Source of the DNA: PALSA-693 sp963781155
Lineage (GTDB): Bacteria; Actinomycetota; Acidimicrobiia; Acidimicrobiales; Palsa-688
Assembly: GCA_963781155.1 (NCBI GenBank)
Contig: CAWAEC010000007.1
Coordinates: forward strand, 434,001-498,000
Direction of reading: 5' to 3'
DNA: 64,000 nucleotides
In this document: positions 46,296 through 54,352 of the stretch, piece by piece
Layout: the number at the start of each line of letters is the position of its first letter
Numbering within the stretch: the first letter of the stretch is position 1
Made by a program: the position numbers and the translations under genes
The notes under the pieces: model-generated
Told to the model about the DNA's origin: nothing
Database searches by the model: none
Seen by the model: only the letters and a program-made list of their open reading frames with translations

Positions 46296-47513
46296 ATGTC
46301 ACCCACGGACCCCTTTGTCCCTCTCCGCCGCTTCCGGGCGTATGATCTCACCCGACTGTTTGGTCGTGCGCCCGGCCGGACGGCCACGTTCCGTGCTGCG
46401 GTGGTCCTGGGTGCTTTGGCCGCGCCATTACTCGCCTTCCAGGTTGGCGCCGCCGACTTTGACGTGTACCGCCACGGCGCGTCGGTGCTGGTACACGGCG
46501 GTTCCCTGTATGCGCCTGGCTTTGCCGCAAGTCCAGCAAACCGCCTTCCCTTCACGTACCCCCCGTTCGCCGCCCTGGCAGCCCTGGTCCTGCTGCCCCT
46601 TCCCGAATCTGTGACCGTTGAAGTGTGGGCGGTGACGACGATCCTCCTGCTGGCGTGGTGCGTGCGGCTCGCCTTCCGACCCCTGGTCGAACGGGCAGCA
46701 CCGCGGGCTGATCTGGGGCTGGCCCTCCTTACCGCCGCCTTGCTGTGGACCCGGCCCGTTTTTGACCATCTCGGCGACGGTCAGGTCGATATTTTGCTGA
46801 TGACGCTCTGCCTCGCGGACACGGTGACGCCAAACCCACGATGGCCACGAGGATTGCTGGTCGGGATAGCGACAGCGATCAAGCTGGTGCCGGGGATCTT
46901 TATCCCGTACCTGTGGGTGGTCGGGCGGCGGCGGGCCGCGCTGATCGCAGCGGGGACCTTCCTGACTTGCGAAGCATCGGCTGCCCTTTTCAATATCCAC
47001 GATTCACATCACTACTGGACCGACGTCGCTTTCAACACCGAGCGTCCCGGCGATACTGCGGTGTACAAAAACCAATCCCTTCGAGGTCTGGTGTTCCGGT
47101 CCTTGCCTGCGCCGGGCCGAGGCTGCGTGTTGACCGCGGCAGTGGTGCTGATTGTCATTGCGGGACTGACGCGGGCCCGGCGCGCCCACCTCGGGGGGCA
47201 CCCCGTCGCCGGAGCAACGCTCACTGGCCTTACCGCGGTGCTCGCTTCGCCGGTGTCGTGGATCCACAGCACGGTGTGGATTATTCCGGCTACAGGTGTC
47301 GTCCTCGGCTGTCTCGCTCCGGCGGCTCGCATCTGGATCGCCGCGACCATCAATGCGGCTCTGGCTGCGGGCTTACCTTACGTGCCGAACGTGGTGCACG
47401 GCCTCCCGCAGCCCGTGGTTCTCCTGCTGCAAGGATCGTTTGGACTGATCTGCGTTGGGCTCGTGGTGGCGCTGCCCGTGAGGTCACCACCGCAACGGCG
47501 GCTCGGACCATGA
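46296..47513 (+). CDS. GT87-type membrane glycosyltransferase (mannosyltransferase-like)
   Basis: A 405-residue polytopic membrane protein of the DUF2029/GT87 group, which in mycobacteria includes polyprenyl-phosphate-mannose-dependent PimE and relatives. The first external loop has the catalytic-region motif AADFDVYRHGASVLVHGGSL, then NRLPFTYPPFAAL, FDHLGDGQVDILLM, GIATAIKLVPGIFIPYLW and YKNQSLRGLVFRSL, all typical. About ten helices. ATG 46296 is chosen at the family N-terminus. Its 3' end overlaps the convergent thioredoxin-like gene by 30 bp. Confidence 0.85.
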   Translation: MSPTDPFVPLRRFRAYDLTRLFGRAPGRTATFRAAVVLGALAAPLLAFQVGAADFDVYRHGASVLVHGGSLYAPGFAASPANRLPFTYPPFAALAALVLLPLPESVTVEVWAVTTILLLAWCVRLAFRPLVERAAPRADLGLALLTAALLWTRPVFDHLGDGQVDILLMTLCLADTVTPNPRWPRGLLVGIATAIKLVPGIFIPYLWVVGRRRAALIAAGTFLTCEASAALFNIHDSHHYWTDVAFNTERPGDTAVYKNQSLRGLVFRSLPAPGRGCVLTAAVVLIVIAGLTRARRAHLGGHPVAGATLTGLTAVLASPVSWIHSTVWIIPATGVVLGCLAPAARIWIAATINAALAAGLPYVPNVVHGLPQPVVLLLQGSFGLICVGLVVALPVRSPPQRRLGP

Positions 47514-48074
47514 TTGGGCCGTACGCCACTGACTGTACGGGTACCGGGTGTGCAGGGTGCGCGCCCACCCGCCGAGAAGATCATCGGGGTCGTGCGTGCG
47601 TTTGTAACGGCAGACGGCACGCCAGTAGGCGGCCTCGGGGGCGGAATAGCTTCCCGGGAAGCGGCGCAACACTTCCTCATAGGCTGCTTCCGACTCCTCT
47701 TCACGCTGCTGGCGGGCGAGTCCACGGGCTCGGCCCAACAGGATCCGCGCCGCGAACTCGGTTGGCGGCCAGTATCCCTGCCAGCTGTCGTATTCGAAGC
47801 CGTCCGGGTCGAGGACGCGGAGATCTGGCGTCCAGATTTGGCGAAATCGTTGCACGAGGGGTGCGTTCGCCTCATCCGTGGTGTCGATCTGCACCGGGAC
47901 AAAATGGTCGGTAATCGCGGCGACGACCGTCGCCTCGGGGTAGCTGGTGGACGCCAGCGCCCCGCAGCCGCCTCACGTCGGAGAGAAAAAGTCGACGAGG
48001 ACCAGCTTGTCAGACGACCTGGCCTCGTCGGCGGCGGCATCAATGTTGGGCGGTCGCCACTGGATCTGCTCCAT
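47484..48074 (-). CDS. Thioredoxin-fold protein with in-frame TGA at the redox motif (candidate selenoprotein, UGGC)
   Basis: Reading the minus strand from ATG 48074 (GAGAGGAG upstream) gives 33 residues ending KLVLVDFFSPT, then TGA at 47975-47973, then GGCGALASTSYPEA and a thioredoxin fold (HFVPVQIDTTDEANAPLVQR, IWTPDLRVLDPDGFEYDSWQ) to the stop at 47484. With Sec or Cys at codon 34 the motif is [U/C]GGC, exactly the CxxC of this thioredoxin subfamily (FFSPTCGGC). The C-terminal ~95 residues are TPR-like helices (EESEAAYEEVLRRFPGSYSA). Total 196 residues. As plain code it would be a 33-residue fragment plus a headless thioredoxin. Oxidoreductase role inferred. Confidence 0.85.
47937..47963 (-). 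promoter_or_regulatory. Candidate SECIS hairpin of the thioredoxin-like gene
   Basis: On the mRNA, 9 nt after the TGA: GGGG paired with CCCC, then arms GCTGG and CCAGC around the loop CGTCCA. The loop starts 20 nt after the TGA and has G as second base, as expected for bacterial SECIS elements (loop 16-37 nt away, G in the first two loop bases). Confidence 0.6.
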
Positions 48075-48077
48075 GCC

Positions 48078-48122
48078 TCACTCCTCTCGGCCTGACTCCT
48101 CTCGGCCTGACTCGTCTCGCCG
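48078..48122. repeat. Three imperfect 15-bp tandem repeats upstream of the thioredoxin-like gene
   Basis: CTGACTCCTCTCGGC and two variants head to tail. On the minus strand each unit contains GAGAGGAG, so the ribosome-binding sequence of the thioredoxin-like gene is tandemly multiplied; the nearest copy is the one used. Confidence 0.7.
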
Positions 48123-48199
48123 CGGCCCAGTCTAGGGTGCGATCCACGCCCGCGGACTCCCCCGCGCTTGGCCGGCGACCCTCGGTGTCTGAATGACTT

Positions 48200-48748
48200 C
48201 TAGGCCCGCCGGCCCAGGAAGTACAGCAGCTTGGTCTGGTCGTCGGCTCCCTCGGGCGGATCGAGTTTCGGTCCGAACACACCCGGTTGGCGGATCATGG
48301 CATCCATGGGTTGCAGCATCTCCCAGGATAAGCGGGTGACCTCGGGGTCGAGACGCTCGTCTCCGCCCACGGCCCGGGCCAGGTCCCAGGTGTGGATATG
48401 CGTGTCCATCGAGACCAAGCTCCCGAGCGCCTCTTCGAGCGCCGTGGGCCCTGCGGGTCCGCGTACCGGCCTGGTCAACGCGTCAGGGTCCTCGCTGAGG
48501 GCCCGCATGCGCGCGTACGCGTCCGACCAGGCTGCGACCGGGTCTTCGTCGCCCGATAGCTCCTCAGCCTCTTCTCCCCGGACGGCCGCCGCCATCGACC
48601 GATGATTGCGAACCACGTGTGCGACGACGTCCCGAGCCGTCCAGTCCTCGCACGGGGACGGCGCGCTCCATTTTTGGTCAGGCACGGCCTGAACCCTCTT
48701 GTCGAACCCCGCTGCGACCGACTGGTAACGGTCAATGGCCTCACTCAT
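48200..48748 (-). CDS. Mycothiol-dependent maleylpyruvate isomerase-like (DinB fold) protein
   Basis: A 182-residue DinB/MDMPI-type four-helix protein of the TIGR03086 kind. Typical: RYQSVAAGFDKRVQAVP, then WSAPSPCEDWTARDVVAHVV (read as about 27-46), and MDTHIHTWDLARAVGGDERL. The two histidines in HIHTWD and the one in VAHVV form the usual metal triad. Family members use mycothiol or are uncharacterised. AGGGGGA precedes ATG 48748. It fits an actinobacterial host with mycothiol. Confidence 0.85.
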   Translation of the reverse strand: MSEAIDRYQSVAAGFDKRVQAVPDQKWSAPSPCEDWTARDVVAHVVRNHRSMAAAVRGEEAEELSGDEDPVAAWSDAYARMRALSEDPDALTRPVRGPAGPTALEEALGSLVSMDTHIHTWDLARAVGGDERLDPEVTRLSWEMLQPMDAMIRQPGVFGPKLDPPEGADDQTKLLYFLGRRA

Positions 48749-48884
48749 CTGTGTCCCCCTTGTGTGGATCCCTGCCCACCATAGGTGCCGGCGCCGGAGC
48801 GGTGACGGGATTCACACCCGGGAGCCGAGAGGTGGTGAAGCGCACCCGGAGATCCTGCCATTATCGAGCCGGGGCGACCGGCTC

Positions 48885-49763
48885 TTAATCGAACACGACC
48901 GTCTTCCCGCCGTAGACCAGGATCCGGTCCGTGAGATGCGCGCGCACAGCCCGGGCCAGAACGGTTGTCTCCAGATCCCGGCCCTTGCGAGTCAGGTCGG
49001 CGATGGAGTCACGGTGGCTGATGCGAATGACGTCCTGTTCGATGATCGGGCCCTCGTCGAGGTCCTCGGTCGCATAGTGCGCGGTCGCCCCAATCAGCTT
49101 CACCCCGCGCTCGTGCGCCTGCGCGTACGGCCGGCCGCCGGCGAACGCCGGTAAGAACGAGTGGTGAATGTTTATCGTCCGGTGTCGATAGGGATCGATG
49201 ACACGCGGGGTGAGGACCTGCATATACCGTGCCAGGATTACAAGATCGACCCGCTCGTGGGAGAGCAGTTTGAGCACGGCCGTTTCTTGCTCATCTCGGG
49301 TCTCGGGGCTTACCGGTAGTTCAAAGTACGGCAAGCCGAAGTGGTGAGCGGCGTCGGCATGGTCCGGCCAGTTGCTGATCACGGCCGCCATGTCGCAGGG
49401 CAGTTCGCCAGCCCGCCAGCGGGCCAGCAGGTCATAGAGGCAATGCCCCTGGCGGGAGACCAGAATCGCTACACGCCGGGCGTCATCGGAGAAGTTGAGG
49501 CGCCAGTTCATGTGCAGGCCGGCGGCCAGCTCCGAAAAGCGGCGGCGAAGCTGGAGACGGTCCACGTTCAACCCGTCCGCCCGGAACTCGACGCGCTGGA
49601 AGAAGACCTCAGCCTGTTCGTCGGTGTGCTGGTCGGCGTGCACGATGTCGCCGCCGATCTTCCAGACAAAGTCGGCCACCCTGGCGACCAACCCCTTCTG
49701 ATCGGGACACGACAGCAGGAGTCGGGCACACGGGCCACCGTCAGCCTTCTGGGAGCTGTGCAC
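48885..49763 (-). CDS. purU: Formyltetrahydrofolate deformylase
   Basis: PurU hydrolyses 10-formyl-THF to formate and THF. The 292-residue protein has an N-terminal ACT domain (ARLLLSCPDQKGLVARVADF) and the hydrolase domain with VAILVSRQGHCLYDLLARWR, VILARYMQVLTP, the catalytic INIHHSFLPAFAGGRPYAQA, and GATAHYATEDLDEGPIIEQD. GTG 49763 is chosen because TATCGT lies 6 nt upstream on the minus strand (49775-49770); the frame continues upstream only through low-complexity repeat sequence. Works with the folate gene at 44618 in one-carbon balance. Confidence 0.93.
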   Translation of the reverse strand: MHSSQKADGGPCARLLLSCPDQKGLVARVADFVWKIGGDIVHADQHTDEQAEVFFQRVEFRADGLNVDRLQLRRRFSELAAGLHMNWRLNFSDDARRVAILVSRQGHCLYDLLARWRAGELPCDMAAVISNWPDHADAAHHFGLPYFELPVSPETRDEQETAVLKLLSHERVDLVILARYMQVLTPRVIDPYRHRTINIHHSFLPAFAGGRPYAQAHERGVKLIGATAHYATEDLDEGPIIEQDVIRISHRDSIADLTRKGRDLETTVLARAVRAHLTDRILVYGGKTVVFD

Positions 49764-49769
49764 GACGTC

Positions 49770-49775
49770 ACGATA
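49770..49775 (-). promoter_or_regulatory. Probable leaderless -10 of purU
   Basis: TATCGT on the minus strand, 6 nt before GTG 49763. No Shine-Dalgarno between them. Confidence 0.45.
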
Positions 49776-49794
49776 CGGGATGCCCTTGACGCTG

Positions 49795-49990
49795 GCCGCT
49801 GGCCGCCCGCCGCCGGGTGCCGGCCGCCGGGTGCCGGCTGTGGCCGCTCGCTGCCCGGCTCCGCCCGGCCCCCGGCCGCCGCCCGTCCCGAGCCGGCCGC
49901 CACCCGCCGCCCGTCCCGAGCCGGCCGCCACCACCCGCCGCCCGTCCCGAGTTCGGCGCCGCTCGCCCCTGAGCCGGCCGCCACCCCGAC
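49795..49990. repeat. GC-rich imperfect tandem repeats upstream of purU
   Basis: Three copies of GCCGCCCGTCCCGAG followed by CCGGCCGCCACC variants, spaced about 29-31 bp, preceded by two GCCGCCGGGTGCCG-like units. No gene is supported. The following 50000-50215 is AT-richer and also without a gene, holding only the promoter of the gene at 50229. Confidence 0.65.
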
Positions 49991-50228
49991 GGCCGGCGTC
50001 TACGCACTTCGATGTATTTCGCTCCGGATTCTCCGTCGCGTTCTCGCTTCTCTGTACCAACAACTACGCCTGATGTGCGGAACAGTTCAGAAAAGCAGAA
50101 ATGCGAATAAGAATCCCGGGCTGCCAGGTCCCTTCGATTCCACCGGGACACGTGGCGCTCATCGTCGCTGACCATGAGCGGACCGGTCGCCCCAGCGCGC
50201 TGCCTTCGGGGCCAATACGCTGCGCGTC

Positions 50229-51164
50229 ATGCAATTCTCCACAAGTATGCCCGGCCTCGACCGATATCCACCTGGGTTCTCACCGGACTGGGCGACCACG
50301 CTCGGCGCGACCGACTTCCAGCGGATCGCGCGCACGGCGGACGAGCTTGGCTACGACTCCATCAACATCCCGGAACACATCGTGATGCCGGACAACCTCG
50401 CAACTGCGATGGGCAGTTACTGGCCGCACGCGTTTACCGCCATGGCCTTCATCGCAGGCGCCACTACCCGTATCCGCGTCAACTCCTGCGTGATCGTCCT
50501 GCCGTACCACCACCCGGTAGTGCTCGCAAAGGCGGTCGCCACCCTCGATGTGATGTCAGGCGGCCGGGTCAGCCTGACCTTCGGTGTCGGCCACGCCGAG
50601 CATGAGTTCGATGCGCTTGGCCTCCCGTTTCATCGGCGGGGCCGGCTCACCGACGAGTACGTCGAGGCCATGCGGGTGCTGTGGTCGGAGGACAACCCTT
50701 GCTATCGGGGGGAATTCGTACAGTTCGATGGCATCAAGTTCGACCCCAAGCCCGTTCAGCGCCCCCACCCGCCGATCTGGTTTGGGGGCAACTCAACGGC
50801 TGCATTGCGCCGCGTGGCTCGCTACGGCAGCGGTTGGATGCCGTGGCTGGTGAAGCCTGAAGAACTCGCCGACCGTCTGAATGAGTTGCGCCAGATGCCG
50901 GGCTACGGGGACAACGGTCCGGTCGACATCTGGCTTCCTGTCGCGCCCATTCACATCCGCGAGGAGGATCACACCCTGACCGCGGATCAGCCCCACGATC
51001 GGTTTTCGAGCCCGCAGCAGGTAATCGACGCCATTGGCGCCCTCCGGGACCTCGGGGTCACGTGGACCGGCATTCCCTACCCGGGACCCGACGCGACCTC
51101 GCTCTCCGAGTATCTGGAACGGCTGGCCTGGGGGGCGGAGACGGTCATACCCATCTTCCGCTAA
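50229..51164 (+). CDS. LLM-class (probably F420-dependent) oxidoreductase
   Basis: A 311-residue luciferase-like TIM-barrel protein of the TIGR03619 kind: AYDSINIPEH-like GYDSINIPEHIVMP, TTRIRVNSCVIVLPYHHPVV, the flavin/deazaflavin-binding SGGRVSLTFGVGHAEHEFDALG, and KPVQRPHPPIWFGGNSTAAL. In actinobacteria such proteins mostly use F420; the sequence alone does not exclude FMN. TACGCT (50216-50221) lies 7 nt before ATG 50229, consistent with a leaderless message. Substrate unknown. Confidence 0.88.
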   Translation: MQFSTSMPGLDRYPPGFSPDWATTLGATDFQRIARTADELGYDSINIPEHIVMPDNLATAMGSYWPHAFTAMAFIAGATTRIRVNSCVIVLPYHHPVVLAKAVATLDVMSGGRVSLTFGVGHAEHEFDALGLPFHRRGRLTDEYVEAMRVLWSEDNPCYRGEFVQFDGIKFDPKPVQRPHPPIWFGGNSTAALRRVARYGSGWMPWLVKPEELADRLNELRQMPGYGDNGPVDIWLPVAPIHIREEDHTLTADQPHDRFSSPQQVIDAIGALRDLGVTWTGIPYPGPDATSLSEYLERLAWGAETVIPIFR

Positions 51165-51374
51165 GGGCTCCCGCCCTCATTGACCGTGGTTCCGCAGATC
51201 GCATCGCCGCCGTTCAGCGCCACGAAGGTCGAACCCTTCAACTACGTGAAGTAGCAGCACTCCTCATGGGTACGGTCCCCTAGTTGGCCAGGCGGAATCG
51301 ATCGGCGGCGGATATAGCCCGTATCAGCGTGACAACATACTCAGGCTTGACCGATCCGAACAGGGGGAGTTCCC

Positions 51375-51911
51375 ATGACGGTCCGACGAGTTGTCACGGG
51401 TCATGACGGCAACGGGAAGGCGATATTCGCATCCGACGAAGAGGTTGACCCGGTGACCATGGATCTGCTGCCCGGCGCCGGGTTCCACCGGTTATGGGGA
51501 GCCGATTGGGCCCCGGTGTTCCCGGACGAGGGCGGGCCAACCGCTCAACCCACTTACTTTCCTCCCGTGGGCGGCTACCGGTTTGAACTCTTTTCGGTGC
51601 CGCCGCCTGCCGGGTCGATTCGGGCTGACGTTGATTTCGAGGCTGCGTTGGCCGAGATCAACGAGAAACTCCCCGGGTTGATGACCTACGTGGAGCCCGA
51701 CCATCCGGGAATGCACACCACTGACACGATTGATTTCGAGGTGGTCCTGTCCGGCGAAGTGATTCTCGAGTTGGACGATGGGGTTGAGAAGGTTCTGCGC
51801 CCGGGTGACACCGTGGTGCAGAACGGCACGCGCCACCGCTGGATGAATCGCAGTTCGGAGCCGGCGGTGCTGGCGTTTTTCATCACGGGGGCCCATCGGG
51901 CCGACCGCTGA
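51375..51911 (+). CDS. Cupin-domain protein
   Basis: A 178-residue protein with one cupin in its C-terminal half: GMHTTDTIDFEVVLSGEVIL (read as about 112-131), DDGVEKVLRPGDTVVQNGTRHRWMNRS and AVLAFFITGAH. Histidines in GMHTTD and TRHRW with the intervening Glu form the expected metal site. The N-terminal half (RRVVTGHDGNGKAIFASDEE) is shared by related small-molecule-acting cupins. GGGGGAG precedes ATG 51375. The 210 bp before it hold no other gene. Confidence 0.85.
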   Translation: MTVRRVVTGHDGNGKAIFASDEEVDPVTMDLLPGAGFHRLWGADWAPVFPDEGGPTAQPTYFPPVGGYRFELFSVPPPAGSIRADVDFEAALAEINEKLPGLMTYVEPDHPGMHTTDTIDFEVVLSGEVILELDDGVEKVLRPGDTVVQNGTRHRWMNRSSEPAVLAFFITGAHRADR

Positions 51912-51966
51912 CCCCAGCCCGCGCCGGCACCGGCACCTCGACTGCCGGCGGCGGGTCTTCTGTCGC

Positions 51967-52266
51967 TCAGTGCTCGTCCCAGTGACCTTCGTGAGCGGCG
52001 TGCCGGTGACCATCGTGGACGTAGTCCGTGTGGTCACCATGGACCACAGCTTCGTGGCCGCAGCCCGCTCCGTGCGTGTGCTCATGGCTCTCGTGAGTCA
52101 CGTGAACATCGGGCTCGCACTCGTCCCAGTGTTCGCCATGGTCACGATGGGCGTGGCCGTCGTGCAGGTAATCGATGTGGTCACCGTGAGTGACGACGAC
52201 ATGACCGCAACCCTCACCGTGGGAGTGGGGGTGCTCGGTGTGGGTTTCATGGGGGACGGTGGTCAT
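51967..52266 (-). CDS. Histidine-rich metal-binding protein with two internal repeats
   Basis: A 99-residue protein with about 27 percent His. It is built from two ~45-residue modules: HSHGEGCGHVVVTHGDHIDY and HTHGAGCGHEAVVHGDHTDY, each followed by HDGH.H..H..HWDE. Each module offers one Cys and many His and Asp ligands, suited to zinc, nickel or cobalt. Its start overlaps the stop of the ArsR-type regulator (ATGA), so it is probably the regulated product: a metal store or chaperone. No transporter is adjacent. Confidence 0.8.
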   Translation of the reverse strand: MTTVPHETHTEHPHSHGEGCGHVVVTHGDHIDYLHDGHAHRDHGEHWDECEPDVHVTHESHEHTHGAGCGHEAVVHGDHTDYVHDGHRHAAHEGHWDEH

Positions 52267-52643
52267 GATTGGTGCTCCTCGGTGGTTGGCTCAGGTACGG
52301 CTGGGTTGTCATCGACGGGCTCGGCTCCGTGGGCCACTGCATCTCGGGCGATGTGCGCCACGTGTTCGTCGGCGAGGGTGTAGACGGTCTCCTTGCCCCG
52401 GCGGGTGCCGGTTACCAGCCCGGTGGTGCGCAGGACGCGAAGGTGCTGGGAGGCCAACGATTGGGAAATACCGACTCGCTCGACCAGTTCGTGCACACAA
52501 CGAGGGTTCGCCGCCAGCTCCAGGATTATGGCCAGGCGGTGGGGGGTGCCGAGGGCACGTAGCAGTTCGGCAGCGCCGGCCAGTCGCCCCACGTCAGGCG
52601 GCGCCCAGGGAGCCTCATCACCAGCCGCGAGGTCCTTCACCAC
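52263..52643 (-). CDS. ArsR/SmtB-family metal-sensing repressor
   Basis: A 126-residue winged-helix repressor: LLRALGTPHRLAIILELAAN, CVHELVERVGISQSLASQHL (recognition helix), VTGTRRGKETVYTLADEHVA. The end DEHVAHIARDAVAHGAE has the D-x-H-x2-H / H-x2-E spacing of the alpha-5 metal sites of SmtB/CzrA-type zinc sensors. With the His-rich gene it forms a two-gene zinc (or similar) response unit. A GC-rich inverted repeat lies upstream at 52690. Confidence 0.87.
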   Translation of the reverse strand: MVKDLAAGDEAPWAPPDVGRLAGAAELLRALGTPHRLAIILELAANPRCVHELVERVGISQSLASQHLRVLRTTGLVTGTRRGKETVYTLADEHVAHIARDAVAHGAEPVDDNPAVPEPTTEEHQS

Positions 52644-52689
52644 ATGAACACATTAGCACATCTTCACGTAACCATCAAGACGCGCAAGA

Positions 52690-52713
52690 GGCCGCGGCCC
52701 GAGGCCGCGGCCC
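52690..52713. terminator. GGCCGCGGCC inverted repeat
   Basis: GGCCGCGGCC and GGCCGCGGCC separated by CGA, a very stable hairpin 45 bp upstream of the ArsR-type gene start. Terminator for neither gene is obvious; it could isolate the region. The rest of 52644-52897 holds no supported gene. Confidence 0.45.
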
Positions 52714-52897
52714 GACGACCCCCTCGCCTCTCGGACGTCAAACGTCGCCCGTCAAGTGGTCAGGGTGGACAGTGCGAGAACGGCTGTGAGCGGCACTCGC
52801 CGAGCTGCCCTGGTTGCAGCCGCTTCGTACCGATGACGCGTATTGGTCCCCCGACCCGTGCCGGGAGACCAATCGGAAACGTGTGAACCTGAAAGAG

Positions 52898-53365
52898 TCA
52901 GATCTTGTACTTCGTGCCCGGCAGGGACTCGTATGCTCCGGTACTCGTGTTATAACATATCAAGTTGGTCGTTTTCCCGCCGACGAGTGACTTCGCCGTT
53001 CCGCCAGTGACAGTGCTCTTTGCAGAGATTTCAGTCGGCTCCGCAGCCGGACACTTAGAAGGCGTGATCGGGGTCGGTGTTGCAGACGTGCCTTTGGTCG
53101 TCAATTTGGTCCCCCATTTGATGGTAAAAGCAGTCCCAGTAGTGTTGCTCTTCAAGGTACCGTGTTTTCCGGTGACAGTTGGATTGTTGCACCCGGTCAA
53201 CTTCCCGGCAGTCGTAGCGGTCCCACTCAAGCTGGAACAGGTGACGATGACGGGCGCCGCCTGAGGGGCAGCAGCAGCAACGGGAACGACTATTCCCAAT
53301 GTGGCTGGTACAGCAAATGAGGCCGCGAGGGCAGCAGCGAGTCGACGCAAGGAAGATTCCCCCAT
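52898..53365 (-). CDS. Secreted small protein, Thr/Lys-rich, atypical composition
   Basis: About 155 residues. Signal peptide RRLAAALAASFAVPATLGIV with likely cleavage after AAAA (about residue 33). The mature part is rich in Thr, Lys and Gly (GTATTAGKLTGCNNPTVTG, TAFTIKWGTKLTTKGTS, GGKTTNLICYNTSTG) with four cysteines, and reads as a beta-rich extracellular protein. Base use is clearly less GC-rich than the neighbours, as is the following non-coding stretch, suggesting acquisition. No family recognised. ATG 53365; a longer start at 53380 is possible. Confidence 0.6.
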   Translation of the reverse strand: MGESSLRRLAAALAASFAVPATLGIVVPVAAAAPQAAPVIVTCSSLSGTATTAGKLTGCNNPTVTGKHGTLKSNTTGTAFTIKWGTKLTTKGTSATPTPITPSKCPAAEPTEISAKSTVTGGTAKSLVGGKTTNLICYNTSTGAYESLPGTKYKI

Positions 53366-53848
53366 TTCTGAGCCGGACACTTTCCGGACTGCAGTGCAGG
53401 CTAACTCAGATGTATTTCAGATTGCAACCCCGACTGGAAGGAATTGTCGGAAGAATTGCACGGGAAGGATTCGAACAAAAGCCGAAAGTAAATCACTGGA
53501 TTACCAGAGATATGCGTCACGATGACACTGATCCGGTGCTCACTGTTCACCGCATGCTAACGCTCGTAACCTCGTGATTACTCACGCAACGAGGGAGTAA
53601 CCAATCGGGCGGCGGCGGCTTCGCGGCGGGACCACTGCGCGCAAGGCCTATCGTACGATTATTCCTCCGCCAAACTAACGAGTTGTCAGACAGGGACGCT
53701 ATGCGATGAGAAGGCAGGGCGTCAAATCGTGACGTTGCTTATTCGAGATTTTCGAAGCGCGCCCGCCTACCTTGATCCTTTGTCGCCACCTCGAGCGGCG
53801 CAGGAGGTGCCGCTCAGCAGCGAACAGAACAGCCACGCCCACCTGGCC
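53366..53848. other. AT-richer stretch without a supported gene
   Basis: About 480 bp of lower GC content between the secreted protein and the DinB gene. Short frames exist on both strands but none has a ribosome-binding site or family pattern. It probably contains the promoter of the secreted protein. Confidence 0.5.
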
Positions 53849-54352
53849 TCACAACCCCGACGAACCATCCTGGAGTTCTCGAAGGAAGTCGGCATGACCG
53901 TTGTGACGGGCATACTCCTGGATCATGTGAAGGTAGATCGACCTCAACGACACCTGCTTTTCGCGCCACAGCCCCGTGTCGTCCAGGCGGTGCCGCTCTG
54001 AGACCCGACGACTTGCCTCGCATTCGGCACGCCAGAGATCGACGTCCGCATCCCATTCGGCGTCATCGAGCGGAACGAGAGCCTCACCAGACCAGATTGA
54101 GGGCACAGTGAGATCGCGGCGGAGCACCCGCTGGAACCAGTTCCGTTCGGTTTCGGCAAGGTGGCGGACCAATCCGTGGAGGGACAGCAGTGAAGTAGGG
54201 ACCGGGCGATCTTTTCGTTGGTGGTCTGCCAGCCCATTGCACTTCACGAGAAGGGTGGCTCGATGGAAGTCCAGCCAGCGGTCGAGTAGTTCGCGCTCAT
54301 CCTGCACGTACGTCGGCCTGACCCGCGATTGCGCGCCGATCTCCTCTGGCAT
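53849..54352 (-). CDS. DinB-fold DUF664 protein
   Basis: A 167-residue DinB-superfamily protein of the DUF664 type common in mycothiol-using actinobacteria: ERELLDRWLDFHRATLLVKC, LLSLHGLVRHLAETERNWFQ, and SLRSIYLHMIQEYARHNGHA. The three histidines in GLVRH, YARHNGH form the metal triad. Probably a thiol-dependent enzyme; substrate unknown. ATG 54352 has GAGGAGA upstream; a longer start at 54385 adds only repetitive residues. Confidence 0.85.
   Translation of the reverse strand: MPEEIGAQSRVRPTYVQDERELLDRWLDFHRATLLVKCNGLADHQRKDRPVPTSLLSLHGLVRHLAETERNWFQRVLRRDLTVPSIWSGEALVPLDDAEWDADVDLWRAECEASRRVSERHRLDDTGLWREKQVSLRSIYLHMIQEYARHNGHADFLRELQDGSSGL

Noticed and set aside
45428..46555. Full 375-codon reading of the beta-helix gene from 46555
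   Set aside because: The first ~115 residues are low-complexity sequence antisense to the well-supported glycosyltransferase gene.
50105..50160. CCCTTCGATTCC near 50130 as a tRNA T-arm
   Set aside because: Only a simple GTCCC/GGGAC hairpin forms; no cloverleaf.
53440..53500. GGATTCGAAC as the T-loop of a tRNA on the minus strand
   Set aside because: The flanking five-base arms do not pair and no acceptor or anticodon stem can be built.
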